DNA from: Brevibacterium epidermidis NBRC 14811 | Lineage (GTDB): Bacteria; Actinomycetota; Actinomycetes; Actinomycetales; Brevibacteriaceae | Direction: 5' to 3' | Assembly: GCF_001570805.1 (NCBI RefSeq) | Contig: NZ_BCSJ01000015.1 | Span: 523,232 to 587,231 of the forward strand | DNA length: 64,000 nt | In this document: piece after piece, positions 52,743-64,000 of the stretch | How the letters are laid out: each line of letters begins with the position of its first letter | Numbering within the stretch: the stretch's first letter is position 1 | Position numbers and translations under genes: made by a program | The notes under the pieces: model-generated | Seen by the model: the letters and a program-made list of their open reading frames with translations, nothing else | The model's database searches: none | Told to the model about the DNA's origin: nothing

Positions 52743-54016
52743 CCGAGACGACCGATCAGGCTTCGACCGGGCAGGATTCCGATCAGGCGCAGACGTGGCG
52801 TGATGACTTCTCCCGTGTGCTGTCCCCGGTGTTCGGATCGCCGCAGCTCGACCTCGTCCGCGGTGAAGGCTCCTATGTGTGGGACGCCTCGGGCAAGAAA
52901 TACCTCGACCTGCTCGCCGGCATCGCGGTCAACGCACTCGGCCACTGCCACCCGGCCTGGGTTAAGGCCATCACCGAACAGGCGTCGACACTCGGGCACA
53001 TCTCGAACTTCTTCACCTCGCCGGCCCAGATCGGCCTGGCCGAGAAACTCCACGACGTCCTCCACCTGCCCGCCGGGTCCGCCGTGTTCTTCTCGAACTC
53101 GGGAACCGAAGCCAATGAGGCGGCCTTCAAGATGGCCCGCCGCGCCGCCGGCGGGGGACGGCCCTTCATCATCGCCGTCGAAGGCGCCTTCCACGGCCGC
53201 ACCATGGGCGCCCTCGCACTGACCGCGAAAGCCGCCTACCGCGAACCCTTCGCACCCGGAGTCCCCGGAGTCGTCCACGTGCCCTATGGGGATGTCGAGG
53301 CCCTCGAGGCGGCCATCAACGAGAACACCGCTGCCGTGTTCATCGAACCCGTGCAGGGCGAGGTCGGTGTGCGAACGCATCCGGCCGGCTACCTCACTGC
53401 GGTGCGGGAACTGACGACGAAGGTCGGGGCGCTCATGATCCTCGACGAAGTGCAGTCGGGCATCGGCCGCACCGGTTCCTGGTTTGCTCACCAGGATCCC
53501 GAGATCGGTGAGGGCATCACCCCCGACATCATCACCTCGGCGAAGGGGCTCGGCGGCGGCATGCCGATCGGTGCCACCATCACCGTCGGGGACGCGAATA
53601 CTGGTCTGCTCGAAGCCGGCCAGCACGGCACAACCTTCGGCGGCAACCCGATCGCCTGCGCGGCCGGACTCGCGGTCCTCGACACGATCGAGAAGGAACA
53701 CCTCCTCAACCACGTCACCGAGACCAGCGACTGGCTGAAGGAACAGCTCGCAAAGATCGACGGCATCGGCGAGATCACCGGCAAGGGACTGTTGCTCGGG
53801 CTCGAACTGACAGCCGGTGCGTCAGGTGACAGCGCAGCAGGAGCCGCAGACGTTCAGGTCCCTGACTCGAAAGCTGTGGCCGCCCGTGCTCTCGAGGCCG
53901 GGTTCATCATCAATCCGGTCGCACCAGGACGCCTCCGCCTCGCCCCGCCGCTGACCATCACCACCGACGAACTCACCCCGTTCATCGATGCCCTGCCCGG
54001 CCTCATCACCGGCTGA
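52739..54016 (+). CDS. argD: Acetylornithine aminotransferase
   Basis: A 425-residue class III PLP aminotransferase. Landmarks are [15 protein letters not shown], the aromatic stacking region [24 protein letters not shown] (PLP Asp) and the Schiff-base Lys in [15 protein letters not shown] (about residue 271), then GTTFGGNPI. It transfers the amino group from glutamate to N-acetylglutamate semialdehyde. It overlaps the argB stop by ATGA. Confidence 0.95.
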   Translation: MTETTDQASTGQDSDQAQTWRDDFSRVLSPVFGSPQLDLVRGEGSYVWDASGKKYLDLLAGIAVNALGHCHPAWVKAITEQASTLGHISNFFTSPAQIGLAEKLHDVLHLPAGSAVFFSNSGTEANEAAFKMARRAAGGGRPFIIAVEGAFHGRTMGALALTAKAAYREPFAPGVPGVVHVPYGDVEALEAAINENTAAVFIEPVQGEVGVRTHPAGYLTAVRELTTKVGALMILDEVQSGIGRTGSWFAHQDPEIGEGITPDIITSAKGLGGGMPIGATITVGDANTGLLEAGQHGTTFGGNPIACAAGLAVLDTIEKEHLLNHVTETSDWLKEQLAKIDGIGEITGKGLLLGLELTAGASGDSAAGAADVQVPDSKAVAARALEAGFIINPVAPGRLRLAPPLTITTDELTPFIDALPGLITG

Positions 54017-55560
<1,544 letters not shown>

Positions 55561-55694
55561 ACATCTTTCGGCGCGCTCTGGAGCCGGGCGCGCTGCCTCG
55601 GTGGGAATCCACGGGACGGGAATCCACGGGACGGACGGCCGCCTCGGCGAGGGAAAACTGGAACAATGACAACTGAGTTTCATCATTTCAATGA

Positions 55695-57155
<1,461 letters not shown>

Positions 57156-57291
57156 GGGGCTGAGCAACCAGACAGCGATCTCAGGTCAGTGCCCGGGCAA
57201 GCGGAGAGGATCCGTTTGTCCGGGCAACGGCTTTGCATAGCAATACCCTCAGCGGGATGCCGGGGCATTCGACGGTGAACGATCCGGTGCT

Positions 57292-58539
57292 TCAGATCTT
57301 CTCGGCGTCGAGCTCTTTACTCAGCCGAGTGATCTGAGCATTGAGGTATCTCTGCTCAGGGACATTCGTGCACAGCCTGCTGGCGGTCCGGTAGGCGGCC
57401 AGCGCCTCTGCGAGATCTCCGAGGGCTTCCAACATCGGCGCCCGCACGGCGAAGAGCCGGTGACTGCGACTCATTCGCTTGTCCGCGAGGAGGGGCTCGA
57501 GCATCTCAAGGGCGGCGCGTGGACCGTGGACCTCGCTGACGGCCACCGCATAATTCAGGGTGACAGTCGGAGACGGAGCGACGCGCGCGAGCATCGAGTA
57601 GAGCTCGACGATCTGAGCCCAGTCGGTCTCCTCCCAGGTCGATGCCTCGGAGTGAACAGCAGAGATCGCAGCCTGCAGCTGATACGCACCGACCGGTCCG
57701 GTCGGGAGTACAGTCTCCAAAAGTCTGACCCCTTCGGAGATCATCTTCGCATTCCACCGCGTGCGATCCTGATCGCGCAGAGTCACCAATTCGCCGGTTG
57801 GGTTCCTGCGGCCCGGTCGACGTGCCTCGCTGAGCAACATGAGCGCGAGCAATCCGGCAGTCTCGGTCTCATCGGGCAGCGATGCATGGAGTAGCCGAGC
57901 CAACCTGAGTGCCTCGGACGTGACTTCCCTGTCGAAGAGGTCCTTACCGTTCAGGCGGCTGTGCCCGGCGGTAAACATGAGATAGAGGGCATGAAGCATC
58001 GCGGGAAGGCGGTCAGTCGCCGTGTCCGGATGTGGGAAATGCCGTCCGTGCTGGTCGATCGTCGTCTTCGCACGGCTGATCCTCTGCCCCGCTGTCGCGG
58101 ACGGAATGAAATACAGCGCAGCGATCTGTTCTGTGCTCAGCCCGAGGACCGCCCGCAACGCCAAGGTCACCTGAGCCTCAGGTTTGAGCGACGGATGGCA
58201 GCACAGAGCGAGCACCTCAAGCGAGGAATCACGGTCCTCGACGGCCGCCTCGGCGATGGGGGACTCATCGGGATGATCACGCGCGAACACCCGTCGTTCG
58301 CGCTCGAGGCGCGCACCGTCCTGACGTTTGGCATCGATAAGCCGGCGGGACGCCACCCGCAATAGCCAACCTCGAGGCTTGTTCGGCACTCCTGCCGACG
58401 GCCACTGCTGAGACGCTTCGAGCAGAGCTTCTTGAACGGCGTCCTCACATGCGGCGAAATCACCGAATCGCCTCATCAGAGCAGCGAGGATGTGCGGCGT
58501 CTCGCGGCGCCACACATCCTCACCGGTCGTCATCGTCAT
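57292..58539 (-). CDS. ECF42-like RNA polymerase sigma factor
   Basis: A 415-residue extracytoplasmic-function sigma factor. Region 2 is at about 10-75 (FGDFAACEDAVQEALLEASQQW, then PRGWLLRVASRRLIDAKR) and region 4 at about 125-165 (RAVLGLSTEQIAALYFIPSATAGQRISRAKTTI). A C-terminal extension of about 220 residues with TPR-like helices (LNYAVAVSEVHGPRAALEML) is typical of the ECF42 group. It overlaps the YCII gene by ATGA. Regulation is thought to involve the extension, as no anti-sigma gene is nearby. Confidence 0.88.
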   Translation of the reverse strand: MTMTTGEDVWRRETPHILAALMRRFGDFAACEDAVQEALLEASQQWPSAGVPNKPRGWLLRVASRRLIDAKRQDGARLERERRVFARDHPDESPIAEAAVEDRDSSLEVLALCCHPSLKPEAQVTLALRAVLGLSTEQIAALYFIPSATAGQRISRAKTTIDQHGRHFPHPDTATDRLPAMLHALYLMFTAGHSRLNGKDLFDREVTSEALRLARLLHASLPDETETAGLLALMLLSEARRPGRRNPTGELVTLRDQDRTRWNAKMISEGVRLLETVLPTGPVGAYQLQAAISAVHSEASTWEETDWAQIVELYSMLARVAPSPTVTLNYAVAVSEVHGPRAALEMLEPLLADKRMSRSHRLFAVRAPMLEALGDLAEALAAYRTASRLCTNVPEQRYLNAQITRLSKELDAEKI

Positions 58540-58928
58540 TCGCCGTCGTCACCGAAGACCATGACCGGTCGCAGTTCCACCGTCTCCCCGGGACCGGCGA
58601 AACCGGCGGCGATCTCCTCGGCGCGCTCCTGCGATTCGACGTCGATCGAGAAGAATCCAGCGAGGTGTTCTTTCGACTCTGCGTAGGGACCATCGGTAGA
58701 TGTCGGCTCACCTGACTTCCAGCGGTAGAGCATGGAGGCGGCAGGGTCGCCGAGGGCCTCGCCACCGAGCAGTTCGCCGCGTTCCTGGAGCTCGCCCAAC
58801 AGCTTTTCGAAGTCGGAGTCCATCTTCTCCCGCTGTTCCTTAGGCAGGGCCTGAACCTCGGCAACATAGTCGCCGGTGGGATGGCCCCAGGGCTGCGGAT
58901 TCGAATGGATCAGGATCACGTACTTCAT
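58536..58928 (-). CDS. YCII-related (DGPF) protein, partner of the sigma factor
   Basis: A 130-residue YCII-fold protein: MKYVILIHSNP start, GELLGGEAL, the name-giving TDGPYAESKEHLAGFF, then VELRPVM. DGPF genes usually accompany ECF42 sigma factors and are often their targets. ATG at 58928 follows AAAGG, eight bases away, and is chosen over several upstream ATGs. Its stop overlaps the sigma gene. Confidence 0.88.
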   Translation of the reverse strand: MKYVILIHSNPQPWGHPTGDYVAEVQALPKEQREKMDSDFEKLLGELQERGELLGGEALGDPAASMLYRWKSGEPTSTDGPYAESKEHLAGFFSIDVESQERAEEIAAGFAGPGETVELRPVMVFGDDGE

Positions 58929-59093
58929 TGTTTTGCCTTTCATCGAGGACCGCCTCTCGGCCCTTCTAGTGTGACATCGAGGCTGAATCACGGATTTCGA
59001 CAACTGGGCGAAACTTTCTTGAGTTGGATCTCGCGGCATGGCTCCGGCGGCGCAGTCCGCAATGAGCAATGTCATTCGAGCAGTGGCACAACA

Positions 59094-59110
59094 TGTACAA
59101 GATGTACAGT
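59094..59110 (+). promoter_or_regulatory. Promoter/operator of the Phd-RelE module
   Basis: Two TGTACA palindromes (59094-59099 and 59103-59108) overlap a -10-like TACAGT (59105-59110) that ends 6 bases before the antitoxin ATG at 59117. This suggests leaderless, autorepressed expression. Confidence 0.5.
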
Positions 59111-59116
59111 TACGGC

Positions 59117-59362
59117 ATGATTTCAGTGACGATGTCCGAATTCCGCAACCAGCAGAGCAGCCTCATCGCTGCCGTGCAGCGCGAGCCTGTCGAGATTACT
59201 TCCCGTGGGGCCGTCCGGCGCGCGGTAGTTGTTTCTCCCGACTTCTATGATCGATCTCTCCGGGCTCTCGAAGATCAGGCTGATGTGCGGGCCGCCGCTG
59301 CGGCTCGACAAGAGAGCGGACGAGTGTCTCAGGAAGAACTGGAGCAAGAACTCGGGCTCTGA
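59117..59362 (+). CDS. Phd/YefM-family antitoxin
   Basis: An 81-residue protein with the Phd/YefM fold: SVTMSEFRNQQSSLIAAVQREPVEITSRGAVRRAVVVSPDFYD. This is followed by an acidic, Gln/Glu-rich tail that would bind the toxin. The ATG at 59117 is selected from several in-frame ATGs because it follows the -10 element at leaderless spacing and matches the family start. The toxin gene begins 10 bp downstream. Confidence 0.8.
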   Translation: MISVTMSEFRNQQSSLIAAVQREPVEITSRGAVRRAVVVSPDFYDRSLRALEDQADVRAAAAARQESGRVSQEELEQELGL

Positions 59363-59371
59363 GCCATAACA

Positions 59372-59628
59372 GTGACCTACTCGATCAGCTACGTGCCTTC
59401 AGCGGCTAAGACACCGCGCAAACTTGATCGGCCTATTGCGCGTCGATTAGTCGCGTCGATCAAGGAGCTGTCCGAAGATCCACGCACTCCAGGACGCATT
59501 CAGCTGAAAGGCGGTTCCGGCGAGTTCAGATTCGGGTCGGAGATTATCGTGTGATTTACGACGTCATTGATGACGAGTTGGTCGTGCTGGTGCTCCACCT
59601 TGGACACCGCCGCGAGGTCAATCTGTGA
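59372..59628 (+). pseudogene. RelE-family toxin, frameshifted
   Basis: GTG start. The first part (YVPSAAKTPRKLDRPIARRL, KELSEDPRTPG) is the RelE/ParE N-terminus, and the frame as read stops at 59554. From about 59533 another frame gives RVGDYRVIYDVIDDELVVLVLHLGHRREV, the catalytic C-terminus of RelE, to a TGA at 59626-59628. One missing base near 59530-59535 explains the break. As written, the toxin lacks its active half, so the module is probably inactive unless this is a sequencing error. Confidence 0.75.
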
Positions 59629-59968
59629 AAGGTGAGAGCAGGTCTCGCACGCGGAACGGAGTAGGCCCGCCGCGCCCGAGGGGTTGAGCCAGTCGGCTTA
59701 ATGCAGGATGGCCGCGCATAAGACTCAAAGCAGAGCACAAACCCGTGAGAGAAATGAACATGCATTCGCAATTAGTCATCAAAACCTAAAGTTTAGTGTT
59801 GGTGGGGAACGTGATTCAAGCTAGATCGGGAACTTAGACGAGCTGAACCCTATTCATGGTTTAGCGGTGTTCGTGAAACTATTTGTTCTATAGCTCTTTG
59901 GGTTTAGCTGAGAAGGCGACGTTAGTTGCGCCTGTTATTCCGGTGCCGGTGCGGATGATGTTACCGAT
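59629..59968. other. Low-GC intergenic stretch
   Basis: No gene supported. The sequence is distinctly AT-richer than the backbone, continuous in composition with the hypothetical membrane-protein gene that follows. No repeats, tRNA or terminator recognised. Confidence 0.5.
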
Positions 59969-60628
59969 TTAATGCTTGCGGGCCTTAACTGGACGAGCTT
60001 TGTTTAGAATTTCTGCCGGACCGTCATCTGGAAAGGCGAGCATGACGACTAGGAAGCATATCGTTAAAAGGGTTGTCGTGCCCCAGATCCACAAGGGGAG
60101 AGCGGATTCTGTAGTAAAAAATTCGATGGCAAATGTGCAAATGAAGGCGAAGGGGCCCACTATGAAGAATATTAGTAGAAGGTTTCCGCGTGTATCTGAG
60201 TACTTGAGGTTTTGATCCTTCAGGTATTGTTCAACGGCTTGGGTGCGCTGACCCTCCCATGATCGTATGTCTGCATAGACTAGTTGCAGCCACTCACTCC
60301 GGATCTCGCTAATTGTGTGCTTTAGTTTTATCGGAACCGATACAGATTTGCCTCGCACAGTTCTAAGCCTATGATTCCAATTATACTTTCGAAAGGGATC
60401 ATTGGGGTCACGGGCGTCAATCTCTTGTCGCGATGCGTGAAGGTTGCTGGGTCGTATCCGAGAGTTTGGAAAATTGCCGATTGCAGTGAGTTCGCTTATT
60501 GCGGCTTTCCGACGGGCCGCAAGCTCTTTTGGAATCTTTCGAGTCGGTGGACGCGGAATATTCCACACTCCTGGGATTGTTCCATCTGAATTTTCCGAAA
60601 AATGCTTTCGAGGTGCCGAATCAGCCAT
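59969..60628 (-). CDS. Low-GC hypothetical protein with two C-terminal membrane helices
   Basis: A 219-residue protein. A basic, Pro-rich cytoplasmic N-terminus (IPRPPTRKIPKELAARRKAA) precedes a helical middle (about 100-145) and two adjacent membrane segments (about 149-170 and 178-200). No family recognised. GC content and codon choice differ strongly from tyrS and the ECF genes, so it was probably acquired, together with the AT-rich flank on its 3' side. Confidence 0.45.
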   Translation of the reverse strand: MADSAPRKHFSENSDGTIPGVWNIPRPPTRKIPKELAARRKAAISELTAIGNFPNSRIRPSNLHASRQEIDARDPNDPFRKYNWNHRLRTVRGKSVSVPIKLKHTISEIRSEWLQLVYADIRSWEGQRTQAVEQYLKDQNLKYSDTRGNLLLIFFIVGPFAFICTFAIEFFTTESALPLWIWGTTTLLTICFLVVMLAFPDDGPAEILNKARPVKARKH

Positions 60629-60891
60629 AATTAGATGCTTCTGGGTTAGATGCTAGGATGCAAGCTGTAAGAATGGTAACATCATCTGATCGATGATTCA
60701 GTTGCGTCCTCGGTCCTAAGGTTAGTAGCCAGAATGTCTGAACGCCGTATCATTTGCTGTTTCTCTTTATGAGATCGAGCTGGGTCGCTCCTGTTTGTTA
60801 TGAGGAGTAGTATCTCGCCTCCTCGGCGAGCACGTAGAATTGACCCCGTCGGCTCCGCGCCGGCACAGACCATAGATTCGAAAGGACCGAA

Positions 60892-62178
60892 GTGACCGAC
60901 ATCTTCAGCGAACTCAAGGCCCGCGGGCTCGTCGCAGTTTCTACGGACGAGACCGCCCTGCAGAAAGCCCTGGCCGAGGAGTCGCTGACCTATTATGTCG
61001 GTTTCGATCCGACGGCCCCGAGCCTGCACATGGGCAACCTCGTCCAGCTGCTCACCGCCGCCCGCCTCCAGCAGGCCGGACACAACCCGCTGGCCCTCGT
61101 CGGCGGCGCCACCGGCCTCATCGGCGATCCCCGCATGTCGGGGGAGCGGACGCTCAACCCACGTGAGGTCGTCGAGGAATGGGTGGCGAAGATTCGCACC
61201 CAGGTCGAGAAGTTCCTCGACTTCGACGGTCCCAACGCCGCCCAGATCGTCAACAACCTCGACTGGACTTCGCAGCTGTCGGCCATCGACTTCCTCCGTG
61301 ACATCGGCAAGCACTTCCCGGTCAACCGGATGCTCGCGAAGGAATCCGTCTCCGCGCGCCTCAACAGCGAAGCCGGCATCTCCTTCACCGAGTTCTCGTA
61401 CCAGATCCTCCAGGGCAACGACTACCTCGAACTCAACCGCCGCTACGGCTGCTCCCTGCAGACCGGCGGCTCCGACCAGTGGGGCAACCTCACCTCGGGC
61501 GTCGACCTCATCCGTCGCGTCGAGCAGAAGTCCGTTCACGCCCTGGCTACCCCGCTGATCACGAAGGCCGACGGCACGAAGTTCGGCAAGACAGAATCCG
61601 GCACCGTGTGGCTCGATTCGTCGCTGACCAGCCCGTACGCCTTCAGTCAGTTCTGGCTCAACGCCGACGACCGCGACGTGGTGAAGTACCTCAAGGTGTT
61701 CTCGCTGCGCCCGCTCGACGAGATCGAAGCCATCGAAGCCGAGTTCACTGCTGCCCCGCACACCCGTGTAGCGCAGAAGGCCCTCGCCGAGGATGTCACC
61801 ACCTTGGTCCACGGGCGCCAGGCTTACGAACAGGCCATCGCCGCGGCCTCCGCCCTCTTCGGCGGGGGAGAGCTCACCGGCCTTGATTCGTCGACGCTGG
61901 GTGCGGCAACTTCCGAGCTGCCGCGGGGTGAGGTGTCGACGGCCCAGCTGGCCGAAGGCCTGCCTGTTGCCGATGCGTTCGTCGCTTCCGGCATCGTCAA
62001 GTCCAAGGGTGAGGCTCGCCGTGCCATCAAGGACGGGGGAGCGTACGTCAACAACGTCAAGGTCGCCGACCAGGAGCAGACCCTGTCTTCCGATGATGTG
62101 CTCTCGACAGAAGCTGGAGGAGTCGTCCTCCTGCGCCGAGGCAAGAAGACCCTCGGTGCTGTCGACATCGTCGGCTGA
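60892..62178 (+). CDS. tyrS: Tyrosine--tRNA ligase
   Basis: A 428-residue class I synthetase that charges tRNA-Tyr. HIGH appears as PSLHMGNLVQLL (about residues 42-48), the tyrosine pocket as YQILQGNDYLELN and GGSDQWGN, and KMSKS as KFGKTESG (about 225-231). A C-terminal S4 domain follows (VADAFVASGIVKSKGEARRAIKDGGAYVNN). GTG start after GAAAGGACC. No T-box motif was found upstream. Confidence 0.96.
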   Translation: MTDIFSELKARGLVAVSTDETALQKALAEESLTYYVGFDPTAPSLHMGNLVQLLTAARLQQAGHNPLALVGGATGLIGDPRMSGERTLNPREVVEEWVAKIRTQVEKFLDFDGPNAAQIVNNLDWTSQLSAIDFLRDIGKHFPVNRMLAKESVSARLNSEAGISFTEFSYQILQGNDYLELNRRYGCSLQTGGSDQWGNLTSGVDLIRRVEQKSVHALATPLITKADGTKFGKTESGTVWLDSSLTSPYAFSQFWLNADDRDVVKYLKVFSLRPLDEIEAIEAEFTAAPHTRVAQKALAEDVTTLVHGRQAYEQAIAAASALFGGGELTGLDSSTLGAATSELPRGEVSTAQLAEGLPVADAFVASGIVKSKGEARRAIKDGGAYVNNVKVADQEQTLSSDDVLSTEAGGVVLLRRGKKTLGAVDIVG

Positions 62179-62492
62179 GCAGCCTCCGTCATTGATAATG
62201 CCGTGTCCTCCGCACCCGGAGGGCGCGGCATTGTCGTATTCACGACAGTTGGGACCGTTCGACAACGGAAAACCTTGTCATCGACGAATACAAGAGGCCG
62301 CATTGTAGAGGCGGCTTCAGCGGCAGCCTTGCGGCCAACGGAACGCGGTCAATCAGCGTGCGCTCCGGCAGCCGGCGGTCAACCGGACTGGCGATGTGGG
62401 GCCATCACCATGGAAAAGCATGCGGTCATCGAGCAGACTGGCAGATGACGGATAACCGAACGAATACCGACTGACGAACGCACGAGGAGATC
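62179..62492. other. Intergenic region between tyrS and yccF
   Basis: Contains the tyrS terminator (62197-62232) and, further on, presumably the yccF promoter. No gene supported. Confidence 0.5.
62197..62232 (+). terminator. Hairpin terminator of tyrS
   Basis: AATGCCG (62197-62203) pairs with CGGCATT (62226-62232), and the inner bases (TGTCCTCCG with CGGAGGGCG) extend the stem to about 16 pairs including G-U. It lies 19 bases past the tyrS stop. Confidence 0.75.
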
Positions 62493-62894
62493 ATGCGCAC
62501 CCTGCTCAACATCATCTGGTTCATCTTCTCCGGCCTCTGGCTGGCACTCGGATACTGGGCCGCCGGCATCATCGCCTGCATCTTCATCGTCACCATCCCG
62601 TGGGGAATCGCGTCCTTCCGCATCGGCAACTACGCACTCTGGCCCTTCGGCCGCGAGGTCATCGAAACCCGCCCGGCGGGAGTGGCGACCACCTTGGGCA
62701 ACATCATCTGGCTTATCGTCGCCGGTGTCTGGCTCGCTATAGGACATGTCGTCACCTCGATCCCGCTGTTCATCTCGATCATCGGCATCCCGCTCGGCTG
62801 GGCGAACATCAAACTCATCCCCGTCTCGCTCATGCCCCTGGGCAAGAAGATCGTCGACAGCGACCAGCTCATGCCTGGCTACCGCGGAGCCTGA
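62493..62894 (+). CDS. yccF: YccF-family membrane protein
   Basis: A 133-residue inner-membrane protein built of two similar YccF units. The first is LLNIIWFIFSGLWLALGYWAAG and the second TLGNIIWLIVAGVWLAIGHVVTSI, each followed by a P(W/L)G turn, with RIGNYALWPFGREVI between. Function of the family is unknown. ACGAGGAG lies just upstream of the ATG. Confidence 0.88.
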   Translation: MRTLLNIIWFIFSGLWLALGYWAAGIIACIFIVTIPWGIASFRIGNYALWPFGREVIETRPAGVATTLGNIIWLIVAGVWLAIGHVVTSIPLFISIIGIPLGWANIKLIPVSLMPLGKKIVDSDQLMPGYRGA

Positions 62895-62903
62895 ACCAAC
62901 GGA

Positions 62904-63746
62904 TTAAGAGGTCTGCTCCTCGAGTTCCTCGAGAGAGATGCTGCCTTTGCGTACTGCCCAGAGCACACGGCGAGTGCGTACGATCCGAGGCAGGGTGATG
63001 ATCAGCAGCCCACCGAGCATGTTGAACGGGATCACGATTCCGAACCACTGCAGGAAATCAAGGATCGAAATGTCCGCGCCCGCCATCATGGCGGCGAAGA
63101 TGACGATCGCATTGATGGCTCCGTGCAACATGCTCGCTCCGATCACCAGCAAGCCGGTGATCATACAGACGATTGCCTTGACGACGTCATTCGACGTTCC
63201 CTGTTGCATGCGAGTCGACAAAGTGATCGTCGCGCCGGCCAGAAGCGAGAGGGAGAGCATGACGATGAGCGAGGACTGATTGATATAGCTGAGCGCCATA
63301 TCCGCAACCGTTTTGTGGTAATCGGGGAGGGCGATGACGATCAGCCAGGCGAAGACCGCACCGCCGACCAGGTTCGTCACGAGAGTCGTCAGCCAGAGGC
63401 GGAACACCTGGATCCAATTCGCCTGGCCGGCGATGACGGCGTTGATCGGAAGAAGGAACTCTTCGGTGAATAGCTCCGAATGCGCCAGCTTCAAAGCCAA
63501 TAGGCCGATGCCGAACGCCAACCCCGCGAGAATCTCCGACCCGGTCGTTTGCTTGACGAGCACCATGGCCAAGATGCCGAGCCCGACATCGATGCCGCCG
63601 AAGAGCCCGGTGACGATGAGTTCCGGCCACTTCCGATTGAGCCGCTTTGCACCTTCCGAGACGGTATTGGCCGCCTCGTCGATGAGGGCGTCTTCGAGAT
63701 CGAGGTCGTTGCGGCCGAGACGTTCCCGCTGCTCCTTCTGAGTCAT
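62904..63746 (-). CDS. Formate/nitrite-transporter (FNT) family channel
   Basis: A 280-residue protein with a charged N-terminus and six membrane segments. Family features include GLFGGIDVGLGILAMVL in the first helix, SELFTEEFLLPINAVIAG (the FNT helix-2/3 breaker region) and ASMLHGAINAIVIFAAM with the central-pore His. It resembles the YfdC-like branch, whose substrate is not established. Convergent with yccF, nine bases away. Confidence 0.8.
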   Translation of the reverse strand: MTQKEQRERLGRNDLDLEDALIDEAANTVSEGAKRLNRKWPELIVTGLFGGIDVGLGILAMVLVKQTTGSEILAGLAFGIGLLALKLAHSELFTEEFLLPINAVIAGQANWIQVFRLWLTTLVTNLVGGAVFAWLIVIALPDYHKTVADMALSYINQSSLIVMLSLSLLAGATITLSTRMQQGTSNDVVKAIVCMITGLLVIGASMLHGAINAIVIFAAMMAGADISILDFLQWFGIVIPFNMLGGLLIITLPRIVRTRRVLWAVRKGSISLEELEEQTS

Positions 63747-64000
63747 TCCGTCAGTGTAGGGGTCGGGACACGCTCAAACGCTGGGAATCACCTGCATGGT
63801 GAGCACAATCGTCTTCCGCCGGCGAGAGCCCGGCGGGAAGCCGGAACCGTGCAGCCGTGCCTTCGGAAGTGGGCGGGAAACAGGGCATTTGCGGCCAGTG
63901 ACGGGTGTCACAGCGGAATTTCCGCTTTCGAGTTGCACGGGCGGTGTGGGGTGGTCTAGAGTTATATCTCGTTGCCCCGCCGGAAACAACGTCTACAGGA

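Noticed and set aside
61824..62303. Minus-strand frame over the end of tyrS
   Set aside because: Shadow of tyrS with no family features.

Overview
High-GC actinobacterial chromosome, most likely Brevibacterium or a close relative. This is inferred from the pheS-pheT, argCJBDFRH and tyrS housekeeping backbone, codon use, and the accessory gene mix; no rRNA or complete tRNA gene is present to prove it. In many actinobacteria pheT is followed directly by argC. Here about 40 kb separates pheT (ends 8813) from argC (starts 49433), and that interval is a mosaic of accessory genes, insertion-sequence debris and regulator/target pairs.

Layout. 1-5002: edge with an IS110-like remnant, a pentapeptide-repeat protein, a TPR-like protein, a MerR regulator fused to a sliding-clamp-like domain, a membrane protein and an acetolactate-synthase-like enzyme. 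5183-8813: pheS-pheT. 8934-16367: SDR, GNAT, methyltransferase, a GntR-TetR hybrid regulator facing an FAD monooxygenase broken by an in-frame amber codon, and a lone ketosynthase divergent from a TetR regulator with twin operators. 16368-20052: TetR, two membrane proteins and a PheS-like free-standing ligase (SrmL type) with an untracked 23-codon leaderless leader ORF and competing RNA stems ahead of it. 20229-24903: TetA/TetR-type efflux pair with two tet-operator-like palindromes, a DUF1772 protein plus NmrA-like protein, and an AraC regulator. 24920-28274: debris zone with a CDP-alcohol phosphatidyltransferase pseudogene truncated by an ISL3 transposase fragment, the 3' end of a tRNA-Thr gene with its terminator, an ABM monooxygenase and a GlxA-type regulator, and a second ISL3 scrap. 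28275-33632: Asp/Glu racemase divergent from a LysR-TRAP transporter operon.

33735-39038: VapBC-like toxin-antitoxin pair, an ABC1 kinase, a patatin-like phospholipase and a low-GC Mrr-like nuclease. 39168-45468: a D-galactonate catabolic cluster (IclR regulator, dgoK, dgoA, dgoD, two MFS carriers). 45472-48238: broken ORFs and a low-GC pair consisting of a GIY-YIG/DUF2075 helicase-like protein and a MazG-like pyrophosphohydrolase, a possible defence module. 48414-57155: quinone reductase divergent from argC-argJ-argB-argD-argF-argR-argH. argG, usual between argR and argH, is absent here; a good ARG box sits at the argC promoter. 57292-64000: an ECF42-like sigma factor with a YCII/DGPF partner, a Phd/RelE module with a frameshifted toxin, a low-GC membrane protein, tyrS, yccF and an FNT-family channel.

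The strongest candidate for an undescribed system is the SrmL-type ligase (18881-19999) with its leader (18719-18834). It keeps class II ligase motifs 1-3 and a C-terminal FDX-ACB domain, but has lost the Phe-pocket motif, and its leader looks able to couple translation to RNA folding. No CRISPR array was seen. All family assignments come from reading motifs, without database searches.
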